From DASSHC01 sp035693105 (lineage in GTDB: Bacteria > Chloroflexota > Chloroflexia > Thermomicrobiales > Thermomicrobiaceae), in the NCBI GenBank assembly GCA_035693105.1, contig DASSHC010000402.1, positions 1 to 14,692 of the forward strand: DNA of 14,692 nt, in the 5' to 3' direction. The position numbers were made by a program, and so were the translations under genes. Below are positions 1 to 7,963 of the stretch, piece by piece. The notes under the pieces are model-generated. The model saw only the letters and a list, made by a program, of their open reading frames with translations. It was not told the DNA's origin and ran no database searches. Within the stretch, counting starts at the first letter, position 1; every line of letters starts with the position of its first letter.

Positions 1-843
1 GACCTGGCCGGCATAGCTGAAGGCGCCGACCCGGCTGCGCGCCACCGCCAGGTCGAGGTCGGCGTCCCGATCGACCAGCACGCCCGCGTTGCCGCCCAGC
101 TCCAGCACGACCTTCTTCTTGCCGGCGCGCGCCTTCATGTCCCAGCCGACGCTGGGTGAGCCGGTGAAGGAGAGGAGCTTGAAGCGCTCGTCGGTCACCA
201 TGCGGTCGCCGGTCTGCCGGGTCATCGGCATGATGCTGACCGCGCCCTTGGGCAGCTTCGCCTCGTCGACGATCTGCGCGAAGGTCAGCATCGACAGCGG
301 GTCGTGCGTCGGCGGCTTGAGCACGATCGTATTGCCGCTGGCGATGGCCGGGGCCAGCTTGTGCAGCGCGAGATTCAGCGGGTAGTTGAAGGGCGAAATG
401 CCGGCGATCGGGCCGATCGGGAAGCGGCGCGTCAGGCCGAAACGGCCCGCCGAGGAGGCCATCAGGTCGAGCGGGATGACCTCGCCGGTGATCCGCTTCG
501 ACTCCTCGGCCGCCGTTTGCAGCGTGAAGACGCCGCGGGCGACCTCTGTGCGCGAGTCGCGGATCGGCTTGCCCGACTCGCGCGCCATGATCTGGGCGAA
601 CTCCTCCTGCCGCGCGGCCAGCGCGTCGGCCATGCGCTGCAGGATCTCGGCACGCTCGTAGCTCTGGAGCCTGCGTGTCTCCTCGAACGCCGTCTCCGCT
701 GCCCTGACCGCGTCCTCATAGTCCTGCTCGCTGGCGAACGAGGTGACGCCCACTGTCTCGCCGTTGTAGGGGTTGGTCACCTGGTGGGTCTGGTTGGACG
801 TGCGCCACTCACCGGCACAGTAGAAGGGGAACTCTTGCGCCAT
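1..843 (-). CDS. NAD(P)-dependent aldehyde dehydrogenase, N-terminal part (cut by window edge)
   Basis: The reading frame runs open from the ATG at 843 to base 1 (281 codons); the C-terminal part lies outside. An AGGAGG ribosome binding site at 850-855 sits 6 bases before the ATG. Family landmarks are in order: ISPFNYPLN with the oxyanion-hole Asn at 153, VLKPP with the cofactor-binding Lys at 176, FTGSPSVG at 226-233, and LELGG with the general-base Glu at 249. The frame ends in AGQV, which in relatives is directly followed by the catalytic Cys, so the nucleophile is just beyond the edge. The enzyme oxidises an aldehyde to its carboxylate with NAD(P)+ in the cytoplasm. The RFPIGP-ISPFNYPLNL style recalls lactaldehyde or glyceraldehyde-phosphate type members, but the substrate cannot be fixed. 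It lies downstream of an importer operon but appears to have its own promoter. Confidence 0.93.
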   Translation of the reverse strand, partial: MAQEFPFYCAGEWRTSNQTHQVTNPYNGETVGVTSFASEQDYEDAVRAAETAFEETRRLQSYERAEILQRMADALAARQEEFAQIMARESGKPIRDSRTEVARGVFTLQTAAEESKRITGEVIPLDLMASSAGRFGLTRRFPIGPIAGISPFNYPLNLALHKLAPAIASGNTIVLKPPTHDPLSMLTFAQIVDEAKLPKGAVSIMPMTRQTGDRMVTDERFKLLSFTGSPSVGWDMKARAGKKKVVLELGGNAGVLVDRDADLDLAVARSRVGAFSYAGQV

Positions 844-888
844 CGAAAGCCTCCTGGTTCCGCGTCCCATGCAACGGGGCGCGGCTCG

Positions 889-918
889 ATCTTAGTCCGG
901 CCTCCAAGGGGGCGTCAA
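889..918 (-). promoter_or_regulatory. Candidate sigma-70-type promoter of the aldehyde dehydrogenase gene
   Basis: On the minus strand TTGACG (918-913) and TAAGAT (894-889) are separated by 18 bases. A start point near 882 would give a leader of about 40 bases containing the AGGAGG site. Seen by eye only; the -10 matches the consensus at four of six positions. Confidence 0.4.
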
Positions 919-979
919 CGCGGCCGGCAGAGACTCGCCGCCACACCATTGCGACCAGCCCATGACCCGCGCCCAGAAG

Positions 980-1005
980 ATGCCGGTGTGACGCAACATC
1001 GGCAT
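980..1005 (-). terminator. Stem-loop just after the importer operon, possible weak terminator
   Basis: Arms ATGCCGGTGT and ACATCGGCAT (plus-strand letters) enclose the loop GACGCA. The pair is perfect apart from one G-T wobble, which becomes an A-C mismatch in the minus-strand RNA. It starts 12 bases after the stop of the permease gene at 1018. There is no clear U tract, so it may instead stabilise the 3' end. Confidence 0.35.
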
Positions 1006-1017
1006 GGCCGTTCGCTG

Positions 1018-1938
1018 CTAGCGGCGACGGGTGCGGGGGTCAAAGGCGTCGCGCAGGCCGTCGCCCACGAGGTTGACGCAGAGGACGGTGATCGCCAGCG
1101 CGATCCCCGGGAAGGTCGAGATCCACCAGGCGTCGTTCAGGTAGTTTTGCCCGTCGGAGATCATCAGACCCCACTCGGCGCGCGGCGGCTGGATACCCAA
1201 TCCGAGGTAGGAGAGCGCCGCGCCGATCAGGATCGAGAAGGCGATGCCGATCGTGGCCAGCACCAGGACCGGTGCGAAGATGTTGGGCAGGATGTGCCGC
1301 ACCATCAGGCGCGGGGCCGAGCAGCCGATCACCCGGCCGGCATCGACGTAGGCCTCGCGCTTGGCCGAGAGAACCGAACCACGCGCCACCCGGGCATAGA
1401 CCGGAATCCCCCCGACTCCGATGGCGATGATGACGTTGACGGTCGAGGTGCCCAGCCCCGCCACGATCGCCAGCGCCAGCAAGATGCCGGGGAATGCCAG
1501 CAACATGTCGATCAAGCGCATGATCACGCTGTCCACGACGTTCTCGCTATAGCCGGCCACGAGGCCCAGCGCCGTGCCGATGAGCACGCTGAAGATCACG
1601 GCGAGACCGCCCACGGTCAGCGAGATGCGCGAGCCGGAGATCACGCGTGAGAGGACATCGCGACCGTACTGATCGGTGCCGAACGGGTGGGAGAGCGTCG
1701 GCCCGCTGAGAAACTCACCGGGCGACACGCCGAGTGGGTCGTGCGGCTCGATCCAGGGAGCGGCGATCGCCATCAGCACCAGCAGGATGAGAATCGCGCC
1801 GCTCAGCACCGCGCCCTTGCTGCGTGAGAAGCTGCGCCAGAATTGCCGTCCGCGCGAGACGCGCTTGCGTTCGACACCGCCGACGAGCACGTCGCGTTCG
1901 ACGTCCCGCCCGCCATGTTGGCTTGCCTGTACTGCCAT
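1018..1938 (-). CDS. DppC-type permease of a peptide/nickel-family ABC importer
   Basis: This is an inner-membrane subunit of a peptide/nickel/opine-class (BPD, DppC/OppC) importer, about 306 residues as usual for the family. Visible parts are a cytoplasmic N-terminus rich in Arg and Lys, a first membrane helix (GAVLSGAILILLVLMAIAAP), the family element HPFGTDQYGRDVLSR after it, and then five further hydrophobic segments. The cytoplasmic EAA-type loop that docks the ATPase reads EAYVDAGRVIGCSAPRLMVR, followed by HILPN. The C-terminus ends GDGLRDAFDPRTRRR, a typical DppC ending. The ATG at 1938 is directly preceded by an in-frame GTG at 1941; a weak AGG lies 6 bases before the ATG, so I favour the ATG. 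The gene follows the DppB-type gene by about 20 bases and is surely cotranscribed with it. Confidence 0.94.
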   Translation of the reverse strand: MAVQASQHGGRDVERDVLVGGVERKRVSRGRQFWRSFSRSKGAVLSGAILILLVLMAIAAPWIEPHDPLGVSPGEFLSGPTLSHPFGTDQYGRDVLSRVISGSRISLTVGGLAVIFSVLIGTALGLVAGYSENVVDSVIMRLIDMLLAFPGILLALAIVAGLGTSTVNVIIAIGVGGIPVYARVARGSVLSAKREAYVDAGRVIGCSAPRLMVRHILPNIFAPVLVLATIGIAFSILIGAALSYLGLGIQPPRAEWGLMISDGQNYLNDAWWISTFPGIALAITVLCVNLVGDGLRDAFDPRTRRR

Positions 1939-1960
1939 CACGCGCCTATCTTACGCGGCC

Positions 1961-2884
1961 CTAGCCAAAGCGAATCCGCGGGTCGAGAAAGCCGTAGAGC
2001 AGGTCGACGACCAGGTTCACCACGACGTAGGCGATGGCGATGAAAAGGACGATGCCCTGAACGGTGGTGTAGTCCTTGGCCAGAATGGACTGGACCGCCA
2101 GATGCCCCACGCCCTGGCGCGAGAAGACGGTCTCGATGATCACCGCGCCGCCCAGCAGCGAGCCGAACTGCAGTCCGATGAGCGTGACCGCCGGAATCAG
2201 CGCGCCTTTCAGCGCATGGCGCAACGTGACCGCGGTCTGGCTCAAACCCTTGGCGCGCGCCACCATGATGAAATCCTGGTTCAGCGCCTCGATCATCGAC
2301 GAGCGTACCAGGCGGGCAATGACCGCCGCCGCGCCCAGCCCGAGCGTCATGGCCGGCAACACGAGATGATCGAGCCCCCAGGTGCCGGTGGCCGGGAACC
2401 AACCCAGGCGGAACGAGAAGAAAAAGATCAGCAGCAGTCCCAGCCAGAAGCTCGGGGCGCAGATGCCGAACATCGCGACGGTGGTCGCCAGGCTGTCGAT
2501 GGCGCTGTGCTGCCAGACCGCGGATACGATGCCGAGGGACATGCCCAGCACGATCGCGATCACCATGCCCGCCGCCGTCAGTTCAAGGGTGGCGGGGAAC
2601 TGCTGCCGGATCTCCTGCGTCACCGGGATGTTGTTCCGCAAGGAGGTGCCCAGATCGCCCTGCAGCGCGTCGGTGATGTAATGCTGGTACTGGACCAGCA
2701 ACGGCTGATCGAGCCCGAGATTGTGCCGCAACCGGGCGATCTGATCGGCGTTCCCGCCGGTGCCCTGCAACATCAACTGCGCGGGGTCACCGGGCAAGAT
2801 CCGCAGGAGAAAGAAGACGATGGTCGCCACACCCCAGATGACCGGGATGCCGATCAGCAAACGCCGAATGATGAAGCTCGCCAT
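1961..2884 (-). CDS. DppB-type permease of a peptide/nickel-family ABC importer
   Basis: This 307-residue membrane permease forms the partner half of the channel with the DppC-type protein. It begins with the classic N-terminus (FIIRRLLIGIPVIWGVATIVFFLLRILPGDPA), in which GDPA after the first helix is the family hallmark. LGLDQPLLVQYQHYI and GDLGTSLR follow, and then five more membrane helices. The ATPase-docking loop is present (DFIMVARAKGLS, then RHALKGALIPAV). The protein ends in GFLDPRIRFG, as DppB proteins do. The start ATG at 2884 has only a weak ribosome binding site, with GAGG somewhat too far upstream. It lies 30 bases after the substrate-binding protein gene and may depend on read-through from it. 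Peptides, nickel, opines or other solutes are all possible substrates. Confidence 0.95.
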   Translation of the reverse strand: MASFIIRRLLIGIPVIWGVATIVFFLLRILPGDPAQLMLQGTGGNADQIARLRHNLGLDQPLLVQYQHYITDALQGDLGTSLRNNIPVTQEIRQQFPATLELTAAGMVIAIVLGMSLGIVSAVWQHSAIDSLATTVAMFGICAPSFWLGLLLIFFFSFRLGWFPATGTWGLDHLVLPAMTLGLGAAAVIARLVRSSMIEALNQDFIMVARAKGLSQTAVTLRHALKGALIPAVTLIGLQFGSLLGGAVIIETVFSRQGVGHLAVQSILAKDYTTVQGIVLFIAIAYVVVNLVVDLLYGFLDPRIRFG

Positions 2885-2914
2885 TGGCTCAACCAGACCT
2901 CAGGCGTCGAGCGC

Positions 2915-4663
2915 CTACTTCTGCAGGAACACGTCGTAGAGCCACGGATACCAGCCGCGTGTGTCGACGCGGAAATTCTTCACGTAGCTCTGCAGCCCAT
3001 AGATCGCGAACAGGTTGGTGATGGGCAGCACCAGCGCGTTCTCCATCGTGATCTGCTGGATCTTGGCGTAGAGCGGCTTGCGCACGGCGGGATCGACCGA
3101 TGACGCGGCCTTGATGATCGTTTGGTCCAGCTCGTCGTTGGTGAAGAACGACCAGCCGTAGCCCGTGCCGATATTCTTGGAATAGAGAATGATCCGGCAC
3201 ACGTCCGGGTCCGCTTGAATCCAGCCGATCGAGGCCAGGTTGGCATCACCCTTGGTGACTAGCGGGATGACGGCGTTGTAGTCCATGGCTTTGATGTTGG
3301 TGTTGATGCCGATGGATTTCCACTGTGCCTGCAGCAGCGGCGGCGTCGTGTCGGTGTTGCTGGCGTAGTAGTCGAGGGCGAGCTGCTTGCCGTCCTTGGC
3401 GTAGAAGCCGTCCGAGCCCTTCTTCCAGCCGGCGTCCTCAAGTGTCTGCGTCGCCTTCTTGGGATCGTAGGGGTACATCGTCTTCAGGCTGTCGTCATAG
3501 CCCAGGGTGACCGACGTCAGCGGACCATAGGCCGCCGTGTAGAGCCCGAAATCGAGCACCTTGATCACGGCGTCCTTATCGGTGCCGTACTGCAACGCCT
3601 TGCGCACGGCGATGTCGTCAGTCGGGAACTTCTTGGTGTTGAGAACCAGCAGCGTCGGAATGCCGGGCGCCTCGGCGAGCATGATCTCGTACTTGCTGGA
3701 ATCGGCCTTGAAGGTAGCGACATCCTTGGCGGGCACGGAGTCGATCCCGTCGACCTGTGCGCTCTGGAGTAAACCGGTGCGGGTGGCGTTCTCGATGACG
3801 ATCTTGAAGACGATCTGGTCGAGATAGCCGGGCCCCTGGTGCTTGAAAATCGTCGGCGCCCAGTTGTAGTCCGGGTTCTTGACGAGGGTGACGTGATCCC
3901 CCTTGACCCACTCCTTGAGCTTGTAGGGACCGGTGCCGACGAGGTTGTAGGCGAATTGATCGCCGAATTTCTGGACCGCCGCCGGCGATACCGGCGCACA
4001 GTACGACTGGCTGGCGGCATCGAGGAAGGGCGCGAAGGACTCCGAGAACTCCGCCTTGATCGTCGCGGGATCGACGACGGTCGCCTGCTTGAATGGCCCC
4101 ATCTGGTTCAGCGCGGTCTTCGACTTGGTGTCCGGGTTCATGATCCGATCCCAGGAGAACTTGACCGCATCCGCATCGAGTTTGTTGCCGTCGTGGAACT
4201 TGACGTCGGTGCGGAGGTGGAAGGTGAAGGCCGTCGCATCCGGCGAAACGTCCCACTTCTCGGCCAGACCGGGCACGAACGACAGGTCCGGCGCCTGCCA
4301 AACCAGCGGGTCGAAGACGTTGATGTTGATCTTGTTGGTGACGGCGTAGGTCGTCACCTCCGGATCGAGCGACTCCGGCTCCTGATTGAGCGCGTAGGTG
4401 AAGGTGCCTCCCTGAACCGGCTTTCCGGCTGTCTCGGTCGCGTTGGTCGTGCCGCTGGTCGCGGCGGCGTTGCCGCTCCCAGTCGAGCCGCTACTGCTGG
4501 GACTCTTGCTCGCGTTCCCGCACGCGGCGAGGAGGCCGGCCAGCCCGATCGCGCCGGCCGCGAGGCTGCCCTGTCGCAGCAACGCGCGCCGGGAGAGCGC
4601 GAGGGACTGCAAATGCGTCAGGTGAGATTGCGGCTGCTGAAGGTCGTCGCGGAAAGCGCCCAT
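2915..4663 (-). CDS. Family 5 extracellular solute-binding lipoprotein of the ABC importer
   Basis: About 582 residues, the usual size for the SBP family 5 (peptide/nickel/opine) receptors. The N-terminus carries a twin-arginine-like signal (SRRALLRQGSL, Arg25-Arg26) running into a hydrophobic stretch and a lipobox LLAAC with the lipidated Cys at 48. A Ser/Gly/Thr-rich linker of about 40 residues follows. The ligand-binding body starts at GGTFTYALNQEPESLDP and includes AEKWDVSPDATAFTFHLR and VKFHDGNKLDADAVKFSWDR, which are family signatures. I chose the ATG at 4663 because GGAGG (4670-4674) lies 6 bases before it. The GTG at 4696 extends the frame but has no ribosome binding site. A small perfect hairpin (AGGCG/CGCCT, 2902-2916) overlaps the stop, which could favour higher expression of the receptor than of the permeases downstream. 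The ligand is unknown. Confidence 0.94.
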   Translation of the reverse strand: MGAFRDDLQQPQSHLTHLQSLALSRRALLRQGSLAAGAIGLAGLLAACGNASKSPSSSGSTGSGNAAATSGTTNATETAGKPVQGGTFTYALNQEPESLDPEVTTYAVTNKININVFDPLVWQAPDLSFVPGLAEKWDVSPDATAFTFHLRTDVKFHDGNKLDADAVKFSWDRIMNPDTKSKTALNQMGPFKQATVVDPATIKAEFSESFAPFLDAASQSYCAPVSPAAVQKFGDQFAYNLVGTGPYKLKEWVKGDHVTLVKNPDYNWAPTIFKHQGPGYLDQIVFKIVIENATRTGLLQSAQVDGIDSVPAKDVATFKADSSKYEIMLAEAPGIPTLLVLNTKKFPTDDIAVRKALQYGTDKDAVIKVLDFGLYTAAYGPLTSVTLGYDDSLKTMYPYDPKKATQTLEDAGWKKGSDGFYAKDGKQLALDYYASNTDTTPPLLQAQWKSIGINTNIKAMDYNAVIPLVTKGDANLASIGWIQADPDVCRIILYSKNIGTGYGWSFFTNDELDQTIIKAASSVDPAVRKPLYAKIQQITMENALVLPITNLFAIYGLQSYVKNFRVDTRGWYPWLYDVFLQK

Positions 4664-4787
4664 CTCCTGCCTCCATCCTTCGTGAAGCTCTGCCACGATC
4701 GGGGCCCGCTGCGTTCGCCACCAGATTGACCGTACGCCTGTGGAATTGGAATGTCACCAGCCGCGAAAAGTATTCCAGGTTACGGCC

Positions 4788-4817
4788 ATCGTAGGCCGAG
4801 TTCGGCGAATATGTCAA
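4788..4817 (-). promoter_or_regulatory. Candidate promoter of the solute-binding protein / permease operon
   Basis: On the minus strand a perfect TTGACA (4817-4812) is followed after 18 bases by TACGAT (4793-4788). The leader to the ATG at 4663 would be about 120 bases. This is the best -35 box in the window. Confidence 0.5.
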
Positions 4818-4822
4818 TGGTG

Positions 4823-4846
4823 GCGCGAGCGAAGGGGCGTTCGCGC
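4823..4846 (-). terminator. Stem-loop after nuoI, possible terminator
   Basis: Arms GCGCGAGCG and CGTTCGCGC (plus-strand letters) enclose the loop AAGGGG. One pair is a wobble on the plus strand and an A-C mismatch on the minus strand. It lies about 55 bases past the nuoI stop and directly before the -35 box of the next operon, a sensible place for termination. No U tract is seen. Confidence 0.3.
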
Positions 4847-4900
4847 CTGCGGCCAATGGCTGAACAGGGGGCAGGATGGGCGCTCGCGGGTGCGGGGCGG

Positions 4901-5353
4901 CTACGGTACCTGGCTGCCGGAGTCGGCTCCCCACCAGGTTTCGTCCTGGGCGCCAATGTCGGCCAACTCGGTCTTGGTGTAGATCAGGCCCTCGCGCTCC
5001 ATCGTCGCCAGCTCGAACTCGCCGCTCATGGTGATGGCGTCGACCGGGCAGACCATGGCGCACATGCCGCAGAAGAGGCAGCGGCCGGAGCGCAGGATGA
5101 ACTCGCCCAGCTCCCGGTCGCCCTCCTCTGAGGGGATGACGTTCATCTCCAGGCAGCTGGTGGGGCAGATGCGGGCGCAGAGACCGCAGGCCACGCAGAG
5201 CGCCTCGCCGCTCTCGGGATCGGCACGCAGCGAGGGGAGGCCGCGGTAGCGCGGGTAGTTGACCCGCCGCTCGTCGGGGTATTGCACCGTCTGATTGGGC
5301 ACCGCGATGCGGCGCAGCGTGACCAGGAAGCCCTTGACCTCATCGAAGACCAT
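4901..5353 (-). CDS. nuoI: NADH-quinone oxidoreductase subunit I (2 x [4Fe-4S] ferredoxin-type)
   Basis: A complete 150-residue NuoI. The N-terminal part (FDEVKGFLVTLRR then VQYPDERR and PRYRGLP) matches the amphipathic membrane-contact region of the family. Two ferredoxin motifs follow: Cys53-56-59-63 (CVACGLCARICP) and Cys92-95-98-102 (CLFCGMCAMVCP), expected to hold clusters N6a and N6b. The stretch GEFELA...GLIYTKTEL after them is a further NuoI mark. In complex I it passes electrons along the peripheral arm towards quinone. It follows nuoG by 19 bases on the same strand, so the two are cotranscribed. The usual intervening nuoH is absent. The start ATG at 5353 has only a weak purine-rich site (GGGTG) 7 bases upstream. 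Confidence 0.93.
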   Translation of the reverse strand: MVFDEVKGFLVTLRRIAVPNQTVQYPDERRVNYPRYRGLPSLRADPESGEALCVACGLCARICPTSCLEMNVIPSEEGDRELGEFILRSGRCLFCGMCAMVCPVDAITMSGEFELATMEREGLIYTKTELADIGAQDETWWGADSGSQVP

Positions 5354-5372
5354 CGTTTTTCACCCGCCCGCT

Positions 5373-7763
5373 CTAGCTCACCACAAATTTCAGCGACTCC
5401 GGCGCAAGATCGTCTCCGAGGCTCAGGTAGAGACTCGGCTCGGTGCCGAAGGACTTGACCGGCCACTCCAACGAGCCGCGCTCCAGCCGCGGGTAGGAGA
5501 CACCCTGGTAGATCGGCATCAGGCGCGCCATCTCCTCCATGATCTGCGAGGGGTGCCGGTGGTCGAGATTGTAGCCGAGGCGCTGAGCGATCCCCTGGAT
5601 CAGCCGCCAGGCGGGTTGCGCGGCGCCCGGCGCCGGCAGGGTGAAGCGCACCCGCTGCACGGTGCGGTCGGCGTTGGTGAAGCTGCCGTCTTCCTCCAGG
5701 AACATCGCGGCCGGCAGGACGATGTGCGCTAGCTCGGTCAGCGGGCTGGGGTAGATGTCCTCCACGATCAGCAGCTCCAGCTTGGGCAGCACCTCCAGCA
5801 ACCGGGCGTCGAAGCCGTAGTTGGTGGGCTGGCTGCCGAAGGCCAGATAGAGCGCCTTGATGCGGCCGTCGGCAATCGCCTCGATGATCTCCTCGCAGCC
5901 CAGGCCAGGCGCGTCGGGCAGACTCTGCGGACGCTTGAAGCCGTTCTGCGGCACGACCGCGTCGTTCCAGCGCGGCAGCCAGGCGGCGGCGAACTTCCGC
6001 CGCGCATCGGCATCATTCCGCGCCTGGTAGCCGGGCAGCAGCGCCGGGTGGCAGCCCGCGTCGGTGCTGCCCTGGAAGTTGGCCGGACCGCGGAAGGCGA
6101 TCACGCCGCCGCCCGCGCGCCCGATGTTGCCGGTCAGGAGCGCCAGGTTGTGCAGCGCCAGCTCCGCCGGGTAGACATCGCCGCCGATCTGGCTGGCCAG
6201 CGTGCTGAAGATCGTGCTCGGGCCGTAGCCGCTCGGATCGTCCGAGATCTCGTGGCCGCCGGTGGCGTAGAGTACCGCCGCGCGCTGGATGTCCGCCAGC
6301 GGCACACCAGTCGACTTGGCGACGTCCTCCGGCGCGAAGTCCTCCAGCGAATCTAGCCAGGGTTGGAAGCCGGCCGGGGGATTCTCCGCCGGAGTGAGCA
6401 GCTTGTTGTCGAGAATGACCCGAGCGATGGCGTTGATGATGGCCGTCTCGCCATTCTCCGGCGGCTTGATCCAGACCTGCGCCCGATCGCACATCACGAA
6501 GTGGTCGCGGCTGATGACGATGTCTTTGGTCTCGCGGTAGAGGCGCGCCCAGTTGACCCAGTAGCTGGCGACCGGCGCGGTTTCGACGATGTTCGGCCCG
6601 ACTACCAGCGCACAGCCGGTGTCGGTGAACATCTCCTGCACCGAGTTGGTGCTGGCGCCGAAACCGAAAGAGTCGGCCAACGCGCGATCGACCGCCGCCT
6701 GGTTGTGGGTCATGGTGCGGTCGACGTTGTTGCTCCCCATCACCGCGCGAGCGAACTGCTGCAGGAGGTAGTTGCTCTCGTTGGTGTTCTCCGGCGAGGC
6801 CAGGGCGGCGAACTGCTGACCCTGGTAGTGACTCAGACGCGCGGCGGCCTCATCGAGCGCTTCATCCAGCGGCACGGTTTGCAACTCGCCGTCGCGCCGG
6901 ATCGCGGCGGCCTCCAGCCGCTCGGGGTTTTGCACGAACTGGTAGCCCCACTTGCCGCGCTCGCAGGTGTAGCCGTGGTTGACGCCGCGCTCCCAGAGGT
7001 GGCTGATCCGGCGCACGATGCCGCGATTGTGCTCGACGTTCAGCGTGCAGCCGACGTCGCAGAAGCCGCAGATGGTCTCGGTCGCGTCCAGCTCCCAGGG
7101 GTGCGCGCCGAACTTGCGATCGGTCATGGCGCCGACCGGGCAGACGGCGATGCACATGCCGCAGGAGATGCAGGTCGTGTCGCGCAGGTTCATGCCCCAC
7201 GCCGGGGTGATGCTCGCCTCCAGACCGCGGCCGTCGACCTCGATGGCGGTGACCCCGATCACCTCGTCGCAGACGCGGGTGCAGCGGGCGCAGATGATGC
7301 AGCGATCCCACTTGTAGTCGATCACGTCGCTGAAGTGCTCGTAGGGCTGGGCCAACTTGGGGCGGTTGTAGGGGCTGACCTGGACGTTGTGCAGGTAGGT
7401 GTTGTCTTGCAGGTAGCATTCGCCCGACTTGTCGCAGGTGGGGCAGTCGAGCGCGTGGTCGATGAGGTACATCTGCAGGATGAACTCGCGCGACTTCAGG
7501 GCCTCGGGCGAGTGGGTGGCGACCTCCATCCCCTCGCGCACCTGGGCCGCGCATGACTCGACCAGGCCGCCGCGGCGCCCGAGGATCTCGACCGTGCAGA
7601 TGCGGCAGGAGCCCCAGGGGCGCATCATCGGCTGGAAGCAGAGGTTGGGCACCTCGATGCCGTGCGACAGGCAGGCATCGAGCACCGTGCTCCCTTCGGG
7701 AACGGTGATGTCCTGTCCATTGACCTTGAAGGTGACGAGCTTGGGTTCAGCCTTGACGACCAT
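5373..7763 (-). CDS. nuoG: NuoG-like complex I subunit with formate-dehydrogenase-type Fe-S wiring
   Basis: About 796 residues. In order from the ATG at 7763: a [2Fe-2S] ferredoxin domain (Cys42, 53, 56, 71); the His-Cys3 cluster (His103, Cys107, 110, 116); two full CxxCxxCxxxC ferredoxin motifs (Cys155-165 and Cys198-208); and the [4Fe-4S] of a molybdopterin-oxidoreductase domain (Cys232, 235, 239, 267). A molybdopterin oxidoreductase fold fills the rest. Ordinary NuoG has only four Cys where this protein has the two complete ferredoxin motifs, so the layout is closer to cytosolic NAD-linked formate dehydrogenase alpha chains. The formate dehydrogenase nucleophile (Cys/Sec before His) is Thr352 in MTHNQ, and the protein stops before the C-terminal dinucleotide-binding domain, so formate catalysis is unlikely. 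An upstream ATG at 7784 is in frame but has no ribosome binding site; AGGAGG lies 12 bases before the ATG at 7763. It is cotranscribed with nuoI. Confidence 0.85.
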   Translation of the reverse strand: MVVKAEPKLVTFKVNGQDITVPEGSTVLDACLSHGIEVPNLCFQPMMRPWGSCRICTVEILGRRGGLVESCAAQVREGMEVATHSPEALKSREFILQMYLIDHALDCPTCDKSGECYLQDNTYLHNVQVSPYNRPKLAQPYEHFSDVIDYKWDRCIICARCTRVCDEVIGVTAIEVDGRGLEASITPAWGMNLRDTTCISCGMCIAVCPVGAMTDRKFGAHPWELDATETICGFCDVGCTLNVEHNRGIVRRISHLWERGVNHGYTCERGKWGYQFVQNPERLEAAAIRRDGELQTVPLDEALDEAAARLSHYQGQQFAALASPENTNESNYLLQQFARAVMGSNNVDRTMTHNQAAVDRALADSFGFGASTNSVQEMFTDTGCALVVGPNIVETAPVASYWVNWARLYRETKDIVISRDHFVMCDRAQVWIKPPENGETAIINAIARVILDNKLLTPAENPPAGFQPWLDSLEDFAPEDVAKSTGVPLADIQRAAVLYATGGHEISDDPSGYGPSTIFSTLASQIGGDVYPAELALHNLALLTGNIGRAGGGVIAFRGPANFQGSTDAGCHPALLPGYQARNDADARRKFAAAWLPRWNDAVVPQNGFKRPQSLPDAPGLGCEEIIEAIADGRIKALYLAFGSQPTNYGFDARLLEVLPKLELLIVEDIYPSPLTELAHIVLPAAMFLEEDGSFTNADRTVQRVRFTLPAPGAAQPAWRLIQGIAQRLGYNLDHRHPSQIMEEMARLMPIYQGVSYPRLERGSLEWPVKSFGTEPSLYLSLGDDLAPESLKFVVS

Positions 7764-7889
7764 CTGGCGGACCTGCCTCCTCATTGGATCGGAGCGCGGG
7801 GAGTCGCGCGGGAGGCTCGCGCCGGGCTGAGTGCGGAGGAGGTGGAGGCGTCCGGCGGGTGGCTCCGGCGAGCGTTCCCTCGATCGCCG

Positions 7890-7898
7890 ATTCTACCA
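7890..7898 (-). promoter_or_regulatory. Candidate extended -10 promoter of nuoG-nuoI
   Basis: On the minus strand TGG precedes TAGAAT (7895-7890), a TGN extended -10 element matching the consensus at five of six positions. No good -35 box is visible. The leader to the ATG at 7763 would be about 120 bases; I see no known riboswitch in it. Confidence 0.4.
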
Positions 7899-7963
7899 TA
7901 GCCCCCGCGCTTGCTCGGGTTTTCACAATCAAGCCGTATGGCGTTGGGGAAGCGAGACCCGGG

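Noticed and set aside
304..1650. A 448-codon plus-strand open frame
   Set aside because: It lies antisense to the aldehyde dehydrogenase and the DppC-type permease; its Arg/His/Asp-rich low-complexity product is typical of a shadow frame in GC-rich DNA.
1676..3103. A 475-codon plus-strand open frame
   Set aside because: Antisense to both permease genes, with a product full of Arg, His, Gln and Asp and no domain.
3839..4729. A 296-codon plus-strand open frame
   Set aside because: Antisense to the solute-binding protein gene, without ribosome binding site or recognisable domain.
6363..7556. A 397-codon plus-strand open frame
   Set aside because: Antisense to nuoG, whose cluster motifs are unmistakable.
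5373..7763. Annotation as an active formate dehydrogenase alpha subunit
   Set aside because: The nucleophilic Cys/Sec position is Thr352 and the C-terminal dinucleotide-binding domain is missing, while the neighbour is nuoI.
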